A DNA stretch of 64,000 nt from NCBI RefSeq assembly GCF_036370855.1, contig NC_088110.1:21447501-21511500 (forward strand), given 5' to 3'. The notes beneath the pieces are model-generated. The model worked only from the letters and a program-made list of their open reading frames with translations, was not told where the DNA came from and searched no databases. Positions 20,301 to 33,339 of the stretch are shown here, piece by piece. This DNA is from Dromaius novaehollandiae. Its lineage: Eukaryota > Chordata > Aves > Casuariiformes > Dromaiidae. Numbering within the stretch: the first letter of the stretch is position 1; the number at the start of each line of letters is the position of its first letter. Position numbers and translations under genes: made by a program.

Positions 20301-23300
20301 AGAAAGGAGAGGCTGAATGACTGAAGGCTTGAGGAGAGCTCAGGTCAGCTGTGCAACCTTTTCCAAAATGTCTATAGCCTGAGACACCCTTTTAGGGTCA
20401 GAACTCTGTGGGAATAGAGTCTGAAGGTGCAGAACTGAGCAAGATCCAGAGTCCTGCAGCCAGAAATGTTTAGAGCTAACAAAATGTTTCCAGGCTGGTT
20501 CTTTTAAGACTGGTAACATAAGTCTGTGCAAAAGAAGGGAACACTGACTGCTTGCTTCAGGAGCTCTACGGCACATACAGAGCTAGTGAAAAGAGTGTCT
20601 GGATCAGAAGCGTCCCAGAAGGGCAATTAACAGACATATTCTGAGGGCATCTTCCCCTTTCAAAAAAAATGTATATTTAGTTGAATTCATTAAAACAAAA
20701 ACTACCTTGGTTTCTGGAAGCAAGCAGTGGTCATATGGGAATAAGTTACCAACATATGTAGCTTTGCATGTAAATAAACAGCTACTGTTTTTTGAATGCA
20801 GTGTGCGTGCCTGGAATAATATGGAAAGACAGACAGGGATTTTACCCTAACGTGCTTACCAATGCAGAGTTCTGAAAAGCTTTAAGAGGGAGTAGCTGTC
20901 AAGTAAGCACTAACCCAAACAATACATGGGATGAATGAAAATTTGGCACAGTGCTGCATGTGTGTCTCCCACTCCAAATATTTAGTGTGTAGCTTGGTTG
21001 TGAGAGACTATGTGAAAAGTCATTTGGGGGACAAATAAAAAAGGAAATGTCAGCAAGATATCTTAAAGACAATGAGTGGAAGAGTTTCAGAAAATTATGG
21101 TCTTATAAATCATGAAAGAGGAGGTTTGGATGCAGTGTTGTGGAGGAGATGGGAGTTAATTATGACAGAAATGGATAGTAGGAAGGGATAGAGCCTGTAT
21201 AGGCCTTTCAAAGTGAAGGTGAGGAGCTTAGGCTCATAGTATGTCACATGCCGACTGGTTCAAATCAATTGCAGCACAAATAAGCTTTCTCTCCTGTGTG
21301 TGAATATCTGTCTTGAGAAAACACTTCAAGAATGCTGTCGTTTCCCTTGCTAAACAAAACATCAGTCTGATCCTGTTTGTTTATCACAGGTGTACAGATG
21401 GGACGACCACTCTAGTCTTGTTCTTCAGAGTCTGAATGAGCAGAGGCACCGAGGCCTCTTCTGTGATATTGTCCTTGTGGTGGATGAGCAGAGAGTCCCT
21501 GCCCATCGGAATCTCCTAGCTGTTTGCAGTGACTACTTCAACTCTATGTTCACTATTGGCATGCGAGAAGCCCACCAAAAAGAGGTTGAACTCTTTGGAG
21601 CCTCTTATATTGGTCTCAAGGCTGTGGTAGATTTCCTGTATGGCAGTGAGCTGTCTTTGGATGGAGGCAATATTGACTATGTGCTTGAAACAGCTCACCT
21701 GCTGCAGATCTGGAAGGTGGTCGACTTCTGTTGTGAGTACCTTGAGAATGAAGTCAGTGAGGAGAACTACTTGTACCTACAAGAGTTAGCCTCTATTTAC
21801 AACCTGAAGCGCCTTGACTCCTACATTGATTCTTTCATCTTGCAGAACTTTGGCACGCTGTCTTTCACCCCAGACTTCTTGCAAAATGTTTCCATGCAGA
21901 AGTTGTGCCAGTACCTGGACAGCAGCAATGTGCAGCAGGAGTGTGAGCATGACTTACTGCAGGCTGCCTTGCAGTGGCTTACCCAGTACCCGGAAAGGGA
22001 GAATGAGGCTTACCAGGTTCTGGATAACATTCACTTTCCTTTGATACCTAAAAGTGATCTTCTCCATCGAGTCAAGCCTGCTGTTTGCTCTCTTCTTCCC
22101 AAAGAAGCAAACTGTGAGGGTTTTATAGAGGAAGCAGTGAACTATCATAATAATGTCACTGCTCAGCCGGTGCTGCAGAACAAACGGACTGCTCTGAGAA
22201 CTAGCGAGGAAAGGCTCCTCTTTGTGGGTGGGGAGGTTTCCGAACGGTGCTTGGAACTGAGTGATGATACCTGCTTCTTGGACATCAGAAAGGGGCAATG
22301 GGTAGCAGAAACCCCTCTCCCAGCCAGACGAAGTCACCACTGTGTTGCAGTCCTGGGAGGCTTCATCTTCATAGCCGGAGGCAGCTTTTCAAGAGACAAT
22401 GGAGGGGATGCAGCTTCAAATCTCTTATATAGGTATGATCCCCGCTGTAACCAGTGGATAAAGGTGAGACTTGAGCTGTATTATATCTCTGTTTAAAGTC
22501 CTTAATGTTTGGAGTGTGGTGTTCATTTTTTGGTGGAAGGAAGATGCTCATTACAATAGTCAACATGTAACAATGTTTGCAAAAGGAAAATTGGATTGCT
22601 TAAATGGGAAAGCAGCTATTTGAATCCTTTGTGTGAATGCTTTAGTTACACATGCAGGGAAAGTGTTCGGGGCAGATTTTCAACTTCACTGAGGAACTAG
22701 GCATCTAATCTGTTGAAATTCCTGTTCAGCTCCTAACTGCAGGTCTTTCAAATTACTTCTGAGAATAGTGCTAGAGTGAGTCTACAGAGGTGATTGCTTA
22801 GCTCATCTTTCCCAAGCAGTAGTACACATAAATCAAAACTGGGTCCAATATAAAAAGAAAATGCCTCTGACATTTGTCAAATGTCGCTTTGCTAAATGTC
22901 TCTTAGAACAAGCTATTCACTTCCAGTCGTATTGTAAAGCCCTGCTGCTGATGCAGGACCTATAAAATATTACACTTTTCCTGCATTTTTGAGCCAGTAA
23001 TCCTCTGAGATTCAATTCTGGTTTTGAGTGCTTCCAGTATACTTTTATTCATGGAGTTTTGCAAGGTGACCCGTGTAACACTGAAACATTTATAGGGTGG
23101 CCTGTTTTTTGGATGCTTTCTGTTGTCCCCTTTTTTTTGAAACGGAGTCCTATGTAACATGGTACTGCAGGAAAAACAAAAGTATTTTTTGAATGTAATA
23201 GATCAAAACCAGTAGTTCTCATTTTCAAATTAATAGGGAAAAAACTATCCTCAGACATGAATATACATTAAGTCAGCCTGCTTACCGGATATTTGAAGAT

Positions 23301-26300
23301 GTCAACATGTTATTTTTTTGACAGGTTGCCTCCATGAGACAACGTCGCGTAGATTTCTACCTGGGAGCTATTACCGACATGCTGGTAGCTGTTGGTGGCA
23401 GGAATGAAAATGGGGCGCTTTCTTCAGTTGAGACCTATAGTCCTCAAAAAGATACGTGGTCCTATATAGCAGGCTTGCCAAGGTAATAGAGATAAGTTTG
23501 GAAAGTTAGCCTGTGTTTGAAGAGTGGCGGTGGAGGGAGCTTACCTGATTTTAGCAGGTGACTGACTGGGTATCCCTAGGAAGGAGGCAAAAGGAGAAAT
23601 AACCAACATTGTATCAGCAAGTAACATACCATATAAGCAGTAATTGAGCAACCCTCTCTTCTGGGCAGTGTGCTTCATATCAGCAAATTGGGTTTTGATT
23701 TCTGTCCCGAGGTACACCTGAAGGAAGGAAGGGAAGAGGCCTTGTAATTTTCCTTTCTAGGTCTTAATACTTTTCCAGAAGTCACTCGGAGCTGAGTCTT
23801 TTCAGAGGCCCTGCTTAGGTCTTGATCAAAGGCTTTTATAATTTGTTTGGCCTTACTTTGCTGCCTAGCTATAGTCATTTTCCTTGTAAGGTGTTTGTCT
23901 TTGGCTGTTTATATTGGCTTTTGCAGATTCACGTTTACCTGTATGCAAATACCAGATATCCTTGGCAAATGTGATATCCCTCTCCCGAGGCTTTAGTACT
24001 GAAGCTCTTACTGTAAGTAACAACAGCGCAGGACATTACTTGTACCTGGAATCAGCATTTGGGTGGTGACTTTGTAAGGCTAGTAGGATAGCATTTAATT
24101 TGCAAACAGCTATTCAGATTTTATAGTGTTTCACATTCTCAAGAATTACAAGGGTATTGGCTATACAGGTGGTATTTTCACGACATCTGGAACCTGTGGC
24201 TTCAGCAGTAGCGCTTGCTTTCTTAGTGGCATCATCGACAAGGTACTTGCAATTTGATTTTTAGAGTTTAGGTTTTTTTTCCTTATTCCCTTAGCTGCAG
24301 AACTGCAGAGCCCTAGGCAGCCAGTGAAGGCACAGAAGCCTGTTACCCAGTTCTATTTTGGGTAGGTGCTGCAATGCGAGTCTGATCCAGACTAACAGCT
24401 GGGCTTGAGTGCTCTTAAGAAGCAGGATGCTTGTTTTCTTCTGCTCATGTAAGCAGATCTGGGAGTTGTGGCTACACAGCACCATCTTCCCTGGAAAGTT
24501 GCATATGAGAGTATCTTTAGTTCCTATGCTCTTTTGTTAATTGGGGTGACTTGTGAGACTCCAGTAACATCTCACAGAAATTGTAGCACAGTTGTTTCAG
24601 ACACATTTTTTAAAGAAATGTAGATGTGGCGTGACTGCCTTGTATGTTGTTTAAAAAAACACTTGCCTGGGAACAGGGTTAAATTTTTTTTTTTTTCTTT
24701 TTCAGCCTGCTTCCCTCTCCCCGCTCCTCTATATAAAAATGGTCTTTGGCTTAAGCCGACCAGATTCTAAGCTCTCTGAAAAGGGGCAATCTTGTCTGTC
24801 TGTTCCTACTGCTCCCTGTGCATTGGCTTTGGGAATTTTGCAGCTCTGGCATTTAAAAGTGAACCTTGGTGAGGTGGGGGCAACGACTAATTTTTGGTTA
24901 TGTTGGCAAGCTGATCAGTTTGGACTAGGCAAATGTTCCCCTTATGGGAGAGACCCCAGTTATATCAGCTTAGCTGGTTGTTAAACTGCAGGGTTAAACT
25001 AGTAGTGCTGTGACTATTTTAAGCTATTGCTGTACTCCAAAGAAATAGTCCTGTGTCCTGTCTCTCCCTGCCTGCTCTGTCCTGCTCCTGTGCTAACTCT
25101 CCCTTGTGCCAGCTCAGGTGTTTGTACAGCTGCATGAACAGTCTAGTTTCCCATTTTTCCCTATAGCTGCTCTCTTACCTGTTAATACATCTTTAGTTAC
25201 ATCTTAATGGACACTTAGTACCTACAAATTTTCTGGCTTTCCAGCCTTCTCTCTCCTGTTTGGGAACTCCCGCACTGGGCAACATACTGTTAGCAGCAAT
25301 GTTTTTTCTATACAGAAGGAATAAAGTTAAAATAACTGTATTCAGGTTGCAAAAGGCAAAGATCAGTGCCGAGGTCAACAGCAGAAACTATCTGAAAGCA
25401 GGTACGAGCTAATGCCACTTGAGCCCCAAGAAGAAGGTGGGCTGCAGCAGGTGTGGACAACTGCTGGAAGGGAGCGGGGCAGTCCTTTACTGGTGTTGTT
25501 CAGATGTATTTGCTGACAGCAGAGGAAGAATGAGAGAGAATTTTGTTATCTATTCAAGGCTAGGAGAATGCATGCTGGTTGCAGTTGCTTCTGCATATTC
25601 TTCCCATTTTCCCTTCAACATACTCTTCGTTCTCTGTCATGTTTTTCTCCCCTTTCACGTGCTTTTGTTTCTCATACCGATTTTCATTTTTTTCCCAAAT
25701 GACATCTTTCCCAGCCCTAATCTAGCATTAAGTCTTTCTTCCTCATGTAGGAGGAATTAGAGGGTCCAGTCCTCTGCTTCCTTACTGTCATAGTCTCATC
25801 AGAAAACACGTTCGACTGTATCCCTTTTGTTTACCACATTTTCTGTCTTGTCCTCTCTGAAGGGAACATCCACAGTTGCTTTTAGAAGGGGGGTAGTGGG
25901 TGGGGGGCTGTTTTGGTCCTCTTAAGTGCATGGTCACGGGAAGCAGGCTCCCTGTCCCTAGCTTCTGACTGTTCTGACTGTGTTGCTTCTGACTGCTCAA
26001 GCCAGCAGCTGTATGGCAAACTGTTCCTTGGAGTGACAGGCACATGTTCTGTGGTGATGGCTTGTGCATAGCTGGGTTAGAGCTGTGTGGGGTGGGATTT
26101 TCAGAAGTTACATTTGCTAAAGATTTTATTCGGAACATGCAGGTAAGGATTTTTTCTTTCCAAAGAGTCATGGCATGCCATGTGTGGAGATTTTCAGGGG
26201 AAAGGTAGTGGTTGCATCCTTGATACGCAGGCCTCCTGTCCACTTCCGAGTTCTACGTCCTTGAACAATAATGCTCCTCAAAGAAAGAGCTTTGCAGACT

Positions 26301-29300
26301 CTTCCCCCACCCCTCAGTGTGGTCAAAACAATGTGTTGTTTTCCCTAACCACTTTTCTTGGAAAGGAGCTGAGCTGTTTTGACTGAAATAGTGCTGTCTT
26401 ACTGGAAGAGAAAACACCACATCCTGAGGCAGATGCTTAATTGGAAAACTTCAGCCAACCTATCTAAATGATGGAGCTGGTCCAAGTCTGCTACAAGTGA
26501 ATTTTGCGTGAACCTCATCAGGGTTCATGGTTATAGGATACCTTTCCCATTCCTAAGAGAGGTGCTATATTTTTTTTTTTTTTTAGCTATTCCTCCTGTC
26601 TCTTTGGGAGCAGTTGCTGCCACAGTTTCCAGTCTGGAAGGGAACAGCAGTAGGTGACTAGCTTGGCAGAGCAGAAGCTGGTGCAATGTGTTCTCATCTT
26701 GAATAGACTTAGCAAAAGTGTGCTGCAGGCATCAGTGAAATTAATTTTGTGGCCCTAGGTTAAAGTTTGGCAGAACAACTGAGAGCAGTTGTACGAGGAA
26801 ACATGTTGGAACAGGTTAATGAATGATGGTAGCTGTTCTACTAGTTGTATCGTGAATAATCTTGCAGGGTTGCAACAGATGGACTCTTAAGATTCTGAGT
26901 AACCACAGCTCGCCTGGACTTTGGTTGGAGTACAGGATTCCCAAAGTTTTAATAGAGTTGGGCTGTGTGTGGCATTCATTCTGTTCAAGAAGATAAATCC
27001 TAAATTTTTCTAGAGCTTACCGAATGGTGTTACTGTGACAGAAGCTGTAATTTTTGCAGCATTATGTCTGGGAAGGTTATTCAAAATTGGCGGTTGGTTC
27101 TAATATGTTCTGAATTAGAACTTCTTTTTCCTTAATGCCTCTGTCTTTTCTGTCCACTCTCTTATAGATGATGCTGCCAAAATGCTTGTTGCTTGCAGTT
27201 GGAGAATGGCTGGGCCTGTTGTATTGAAATGTCCTGTTCTGTTGTACACTTAAAAATGCCACTGTTTAAACCACAGGGCCTATAGGAAGCATTCTTTTTG
27301 ATTGTTTTAAATTTTTGTATTGTTTCATGCAATTTCTTATTAATTTGAAGCCTAGTATGTGCAATTTTGGATGAGCTTTTCATAAATTAGTCTAAGTGAA
27401 AGCATCTTAGCCTGTTTCAACAGGTAATCTCCCTATATTGAAAAAATAATAAATTCACAGCCAATTTGATGCTTCAGATATGATTGCCTTTTCAAATTAC
27501 TGTTTTAACTATTGTTGTTCACTGGACGTACCCACTGGTTAAGGAAAAAAGAAAAGTTTCAGTGCTTTTTGTATAGCAGTCTATGCTAGACTGCTTGCAT
27601 GGGCTTAAGAGGAAGAGTCTACCACCTACCTATATAGAATTCTGCTTTCCTGTTAACATAGGGAATAGTTTAGCCTATGTCACCCAGGGTCGGTGAAGTT
27701 CATTACATTCAGCATTTTTGGTTTTTAATCTTTAATGGGATTGCTATCAGCAGTACGATAACCCTCTGCTATGTTTTGGATTCAGTGTCACCATACTCTT
27801 CTTGTTTTGCCTCCTAAAAGCTGTCTATGATCTCATACTGCCTCCATAGTGTGCTGTACTGTATGTCTTCCAGGTAGCTTGTTGGTTAGAAGATGTGGGT
27901 TTAAAATCCCACCCAGTTTGGGAAAGGCAAGGAATGTAGGTTGTCCATCCCGTTTCCCAGATAGGTGGTCGAGCTTCTCAGACCCACCCCTCTGTGTGCG
28001 TAGAGAAGCAAAGAGTATACCAACCAGACTGGGTGTCACAGGAGACTTGGATGCTGCTCCACTTTGTAGTCTCTTAGGGACAGGAATTGGGAGCCCATCT
28101 ATACTACACACAGCATTTCTGGAAGGTGCAAAAGCTGGAATGCATGTGCCTAGGGAACTTCATGTCTCATGGAAGCACTGAGCAGGATTTAGGTGCCTCC
28201 ATGGTTAGGCAGATTGTGAGCTACGGAATTTTTGAGACGCCTTTTTTGGATGAGGTCTTATAGCTATCCCTGAGGATCTTTTGTTTTGATGTGTGTGTTT
28301 TTGTTTTGTTTTGTTTTTTTTAAATCTTGCCTTTAAGCTTTTAAAGCAAGTGGCTAAGAAGTGATAGAGTTCTAAAGTCTTCTCTTCAAGTTCTCCAGGG
28401 ATGGTACTGCAGCCCCTACAGCTGCAGTGTCTGTCCTAGGCATGCTATATACTTAAGCCAAGTGCGTCAAGGATTTTTGTTTCTTGTAGCAGGAGCTTGT
28501 TAAAACAATCTGATTCAGACGCTGGTCAGGGATCAGAGAGCTTGGTAGGCCTCTAGAATAATAAGCATCTTTTAGTTTTTCTCAGAAGTATTGTGCTTTC
28601 GGGGTAAATGTCTTTTCTTGCTTTTCTTTTCCACCTTTTCCCTTGGCACAAAAGTGCTTGGTACTTTATGTGTATGGAAGAAGTTATGGTACAGTTTGTG
28701 TAGTTGAGACAGACTATTACCATGTGAAATAAAACAGCTCAAGGTTCTATCCACATTCAATTTTGAGCATATTCAGGCTTGGTTCAAAAGCGTTCCAGGC
28801 TAAAGCAATGTTGACGTAGGTTTGCCTGCCATAGAGGTTGAGGTATCTTGAGTCCTTGACTACAAAGGATGGTAGCAGAGTGCAGTGTGATGTGTATATT
28901 GCTCTGCAGCCCCATGGGCGTTAAATTGTTTGGGCTTTTTGTAGCAATGTATGAGCCGGTTTGTCATGGCCGGTGCTGCAGCTACATCTTTTGACCAAAA
29001 AAAAAGAAAAGCATGTGCAGGAAGGGTGTGTTCAAAGAAGCCGAGGCTGTCCCTCATCTTAGCATTCTACTTTGAGTTCAAAGGGGTTTGGTCAGAAATA
29101 TCCTTATGCAAAGTTAAGAACAGCCTCAAGAACTGGGTTTGTAGTGGCTTAATTATAGCCAGTCAAAGCGATTTTCTCTTTGCCCTATGGAAACAGCATA
29201 TATGATGTTGGTTTCTACCAGCTTATTTTGTCCTATTTCAAATATGTCCTCTGATCTATGATTGATAAGGTCTGACTTGTTCTGAGGTGACTGGAGAAGT

Positions 29301-30509
29301 TATAACCTGTAGAGCAGAAGTGATAGAACAGACAGGTAGATCATGAAAAGGACATTGGACGTAACATGCCTGTAAATAAACTGGGCTGTGAACATTGGTG
29401 AGTAAGAACTGATTCATGATCCTGAAGCTGAGGAAGGGGAAGGCAGTAGTAGTTTTCTTGTTGGTTTTTCTTGGTTAATCACTACTGTTAAGTCTGACAG
29501 GTATCATGATTATTTCCTCTTTCTGTCATAGAATCCCTTGCTGAGATGTGGATTTTTTCCTCTCAGGCCCTCTCAGACTGATCCAACCCAAGCACTGGAA
29601 CAGAAAAATGGGAGAGAAGGCCATGCCAACTAGAGCAGGATGGGTTACTTCTGTTGTATGACACACTGTAGAGGATGCCTTAAAAAGTGATTGTCATACC
29701 TTAGTGCTCTGTAGCGAACAGGTATGAAAAGGATGCCTTAAAAAGTGATTGTTGTACCTTAGTACTCTGCAGCCAGCAGTATGAATATGGAGAAAAGTTA
29801 CTGGGTAACTAACAGGATTAGGGATTCTCCTGTCTTCAGTTACCATTAATTTTCTTGTTTAGTATCAATCCTTGTTAAATGCTGGGTATCTGTCTCAGGT
29901 ATCTCAATAAAATCCATAAGTACTAAGATGGACTCTTTGTTTGCCTGTCCTAGGTTTACTTATGGCCATGCTGGAACAGTCTACAAGGAATTTGTGTACA
30001 TTTCAGGAGGCCATGATTACCAAATTGGCCCATATAGAAAAAATCTGCTCTGCTATGATTATCGCACGGATGTTTGGGAGGAGAAAAGGCCAATGATCAC
30101 TGCCAGGGGGTGGCACAGTATGTGCACCTTACAGGACCATATCTATTCCATTGGAGGCAGCGATGACAACATAGAAACCATGGCCCGTTTTGACATTCTG
30201 AGTGTGGAGTCATACAGCCCTCAGTGTAACCAGTGGACCAGAGTTGCTCCTTTGCTGCAAGCAAACAGTGAGTCAGGGGTGGCCGTTTGGGAAGGCAAGA
30301 TTTATATTCTTGGAGGCTACAGCTGGGAAGAAACAGTCTTTTCCAAAACAGTCCAAGTTTATGATAAGGAGAAAAATAAGTGGTACAAAGGAACAGACTT
30401 ACCCAAAGCAATTGCTGGTGTGTCTGCATGTGTCTGTGCATTGAAACCGAAAACAGATGACAAAAAGAAAAAGACAAAAACAAAAAAACATCAAGATCGA
30501 GGAAGATGA
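17266..30509 (+). CDS. KLHL36: KLHL36, kelch-like BTB-BACK-Kelch protein (complete, 4 coding exons)
   Basis: The join 17266..17325, 21390..22463, 23325..23482, 29954..30509 encodes 615 residues; human KLHL36 has 616. Phases fit across all junctions and all introns are GT/AG. BTB covers about residues 36-137 ([31 protein letters not shown]). BACK covers about 142-245 ([25 protein letters not shown]). Six kelch repeats cover about 295-590 ([52 protein letters not shown]), followed by a lysine-rich tail. BTB-BACK-Kelch proteins are substrate adaptors for CUL3-RING ubiquitin ligases; the specific substrates of KLHL36 are not known to me. The start has good Kozak context (A at -3, G at +4). Position between COTL1 and USP10 matches vertebrate synteny. 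Confidence 0.98.
17326..21389 (+). other. KLHL36 intron between coding exons 1 and 2
   Basis: This 4.1-kb AT-rich intron has no exon or convincing repeat. It ends in TTATCACAG before GTG TAC AGA TGG. Confidence 0.8.
21390..22463 (+). CDS. KLHL36: KLHL36 coding exon 2 (BTB, BACK, start of Kelch; residues 21-378)
   Basis: The 1,074-bp exon holds the whole BTB and BACK domains and the first kelch repeats, up to [11 protein letters not shown]. The donor AAG|GTGAGA is at 22464. An open frame continues 11 codons into the intron to a stop at 22494-22496, so intron retention would give a 378+10-residue truncated form. Confidence 0.98.
22464..23324 (+). other. KLHL36 intron between coding exons 2 and 3
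   Basis: The intron is 861 bp with no gene. A palindrome-like stretch at about 22675-22760 (ACTAGGCATCTAAT ... CAGCTCCTAACT) resembles a decayed sauropsid interspersed repeat. Confidence 0.75.
23325..23482 (+). CDS. KLHL36: KLHL36 coding exon 3 (kelch repeat; residues 379-431)
   Basis: This 158-bp exon follows TTTTTTTGACAG and ends with AG|GTAATA, leaving the Arg431 codon split 2+1. It encodes [40 protein letters not shown] and WSYIAGLP, a typical kelch blade with the GG pair. Confidence 0.97.
23483..29953 (+). other. KLHL36 intron between coding exons 3 and 4
   Basis: This 6.5-kb intron has no recognised gene. It holds a degenerate tRNA-like segment (27873-27914) and a two-copy 58-bp tandem duplication (29672-29786). 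A minus-strand open frame of 151 codons (25788-26243) has no family resemblance. Confidence 0.75.
29672..29786. repeat. Two-copy tandem duplication, 58-bp period
   Basis: AGGATGCCTTAAAAAGTGAT occurs at 29672 and again at 29730. The similarity continues through TACCTTAGT.CTCTG.AGC in both copies, with a few substitutions. The array lies 168 bp upstream of the last KLHL36 exon. Confidence 0.9.
29954..30509 (+). CDS. KLHL36: KLHL36 coding exon 4 (last kelch repeats and C-terminus)
   Basis: The acceptor is TGCCTGTCCTAG. The exon completes Arg431 and encodes [19 protein letters not shown] through the lysine-rich tail, ending HQDRGR and TGA at 30507-30509. It includes three kelch blades and the strand that closes the propeller. 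Confidence 0.98.
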
Positions 30510-33099
30510 CTACTTCTGGATAACCAGCCTTTGAGGATGGACTCCAAAGGAACTTCGTATTTAATCGTTTCTTTCTAACCTTGATTCTTTCCTTTCCTTT
30601 TCTTTTAAAATGGAAACAAAAGAAAGTGTCTTCTGAGACCTCAGAAAATGTACAGTTGAATGTGTTTTTTGGATTGAGCTAATGTTTAAGGTTAAAAACA
30701 ACAAAAACATAAATTCCAAAACCCCCTACCCCCTACCACTGTATAAGGAGTGAGGTGGCAAGAGAGGTTATGCCACTTTTCTGAATGTTACGGTGTAGTC
30801 TTTTACTTCTGTGGTTCATGGCATTTCTACGCACATCTTATTCTATTGACATTTTAAAATAAAGTTGAATTTTTGGCTGAGGTCATAACGTAGACAGGCA
30901 GAGTACAGAGTGTCCAGTTTAAAGTTACAGAGCAGTTCAGAGGAATTCAGAAGCATTTGCTAAGGAAAAAAATGAAATGGAACTTGGACAGTGTTGTAAA
31001 TCTTGAAATTTTTGTTCCATTAAATTTCATTTACAGTATGTTTTTGAGTTGTTAGTATCAGATTTCTGGAACACACGAGTGTTCAAAGAGACTTGCTTTT
31101 GGTGAATGCAGATCAGATCAGCTTGTTGAGCAAGTAACTCCCCTGTACTCTTAAGATTCAGAAGATGTTACTATGTGGCTAAACAAATAGGAGTGACATG
31201 GGCTTGGAGCGGTAGCATTGTAAACTTAGAAATCTGGGAAAGATGACATGATTTTTGCATCCCTTGGTGGCAGGAACTTTGCAGCATTTTTCATAACATA
31301 AGAGCAAGCTTTGCTTAGACTTCAAAATCTGCCCCAGACTCAGGGGGAAAAAAAACACTGAAGAACTTGGAGATTTGAGGATTTGGTTGGAAACTGTATA
31401 GTTTGCCTGGAGCTTCAAAGCAGATGGAACTGATACAGTTCATTGAGAGGTGGCTGAGTAGGTAACGGGGGAACAAATGGCAGGAAGAGCCTCTAGGTGA
31501 ACCTGGAGCAAGAGTATGTCCTTCTCAGCCCCTTCAGGCAGTAGAAGCTAGGATCTGCTTCATTCACCTTGGGGCTCACAGTGGTCATCATTAGTATCCA
31601 GTGGGGGGGATGTACTGGGCACATCTGCTATCAAGAAGCTGATTAACCCAGGATGATAAATTGGGATTCAGTAATGCTGAAGAAAAGCAACTTGGATTTT
31701 TACCTGAGCTAATAGGCTATCTTCCCCCCCAACACACCTTGAAATTCAAAATGTCTTTTCATGAAACTAACCTTTTCTGATAAGCCCTGAGTTGCAGTCC
31801 CCACCAAGCCTATCAGAAATGCAACAGAACACCGTCCCCAGCAAGAAGGTTTAAAATGGAGAAAACGAAACTATTCTCAGGGCTGTGTTTGGGAGCCAGA
31901 CAGAGGGACTGCGAATTGCATGTTAGCCTGTGTCATGCTGTTCTCTGCATACCAAGTAAAGCGATTTCAGACCCAAGTGTTAGTCCATCCTCGACAAACA
32001 CAGCTGATTCTGCTGCAGATATTAAAATTCCTCGACTGTCTGGCCAGCCTTTGGTCGTTCACCCTGGGGCATTTTACAAATGCACCTCTGATCTGGAAGA
32101 GGTTGATCACCAGCAATCTGATACAACTGCTTTAGTTATTGTAATAATGCCAGGCCACAGACTAGTATTCCTCCTTTCCAAAAGAAGAACTTTTTAGAAA
32201 GTTTGTAAAAACTTTTATACTCTTTTATAGCACATTTTGCTAACTCAGTCTCTCGTTTGCCATATATTACATTATTTACTATGGAAGCTACTGCTCTGTA
32301 ATTGTGGCCCTATTGTTGCTGTCAGGAACTCATAACTGGATGGATCTTTTAGTCTTTGCATAGTTGGTTGGGATGTGATGCAGCTGTTAAAGCAGCATTT
32401 ACATTCTCAGCATTGTTAGGCAGTCAGCTATAATTGTGACTATTGTACAGCCTCTTTGCTGATAGTCCAGCTTGTCAGACATGCTAATAAACATTCTTTA
32501 TTTTCAGCTATTGGTGATCTGCTGAGTGGATTTCAAGAGCTTTGGTTTAAAGTTCTGCTGGGGAGCTACTGCTTCTTTCCCCTCCACCCCCCTCAGTCCT
32601 CCTTTCATATCTCCCTTGTCATACACCATAACCTTGTATTTCAGACTTGCCTTTTTTTTCCATCTAGTGTACGTACAGTTGATATCCTGCTACCCCCTTT
32701 TTTTTTGTAACTCTTTACCTCATTAATTGGAAAACGCTAAGAAAACATCTTTTGCACTTAAAAATGTCATTAGAAGCTCTTGTAATTTAGAGAACTCCTA
32801 GACATATTACAAGAACTTGTGTTGAAAGAAGTACCTCTCAATAAATTCCTGGGGTGCAAGAAAGTTACAGGACTCTTTCCCAGTGCTAAGAAAGGATTTG
32901 AGAAAACTAGTTATGAGATGAATTTTGTAAAACTCCTTGATTTTTTTTTTGATGTTTTAAAAAAATGCCTAAGGCATTAGTCTTTCACTTGCATTAATGA
33001 ATTTGTTTTAAAGACTTTGTACATTGCATGAGGTAATGGTTATTCTTTTTTTATCCTAAAAATAAATACATTTTGGTTATGACAAACTCACTAATGAGT

Positions 33100-33104
<5 letters not shown>

Positions 33105-33131
<27 letters not shown>
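33105..33131. repeat. (TA)13 microsatellite
   Basis: The run is pure TA dinucleotide within the inferred KLHL36 3'UTR. Confidence 0.95.
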
Positions 33132-33305
33132 CTGAAATCCTTGCTATGTTGACTGACAACTCCCACTTAACTTTTGGGGAAGTTTTCATGTGTAAGTATA
33201 GAACAAAGATTTCAAAGACGTGCTTTGTTTCTGTTAATTGGTTGCTTGTTACTATATTTCCCCCCTTAATTAAATGTGCTTATGTATTACATTGATGTCT
33301 GAAAA

Positions 33306-33311
33306 AATAAA
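33306..33311 (+). terminator. Probable distal poly(A) signal of KLHL36
   Basis: AATAAA is followed by the GT-rich downstream element TGACTTGTGTGTTGATTT at about 33341-33360. It is the last AATAAA in the KLHL36 3' region before the 4.8-kb intergenic gap. Confidence 0.55.
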
Positions 33312-33339
33312 TCCAATTTAGAATATTGTATTCATCACT

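Larger units (their letters stand above)
30510..33335 (+). other. KLHL36 3'UTR with alternative poly(A) signals
   Basis: AATAAA hexamers occur at 30858, 32840, 33061 and 33306. The last is followed within about 30 bases by a GT-rich run (TGACTTGTGTGTTG), the best-looking cleavage context, so the longest 3'UTR is inferred to end near 33,330. A (TA)13 microsatellite lies at 33105-33131. Which signal is used cannot be decided from sequence. Confidence 0.6.

Noticed and set aside
25788-26243. 151-codon minus-strand open frame in the KLHL36 intron
   Set aside because: No domain, biased simple composition, no promoter or splice signals; treated as chance.
31856-32197. 113-codon open frame in the KLHL36 3'UTR
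   Set aside because: Weak composition and no resemblance; lies within the inferred untranslated region.
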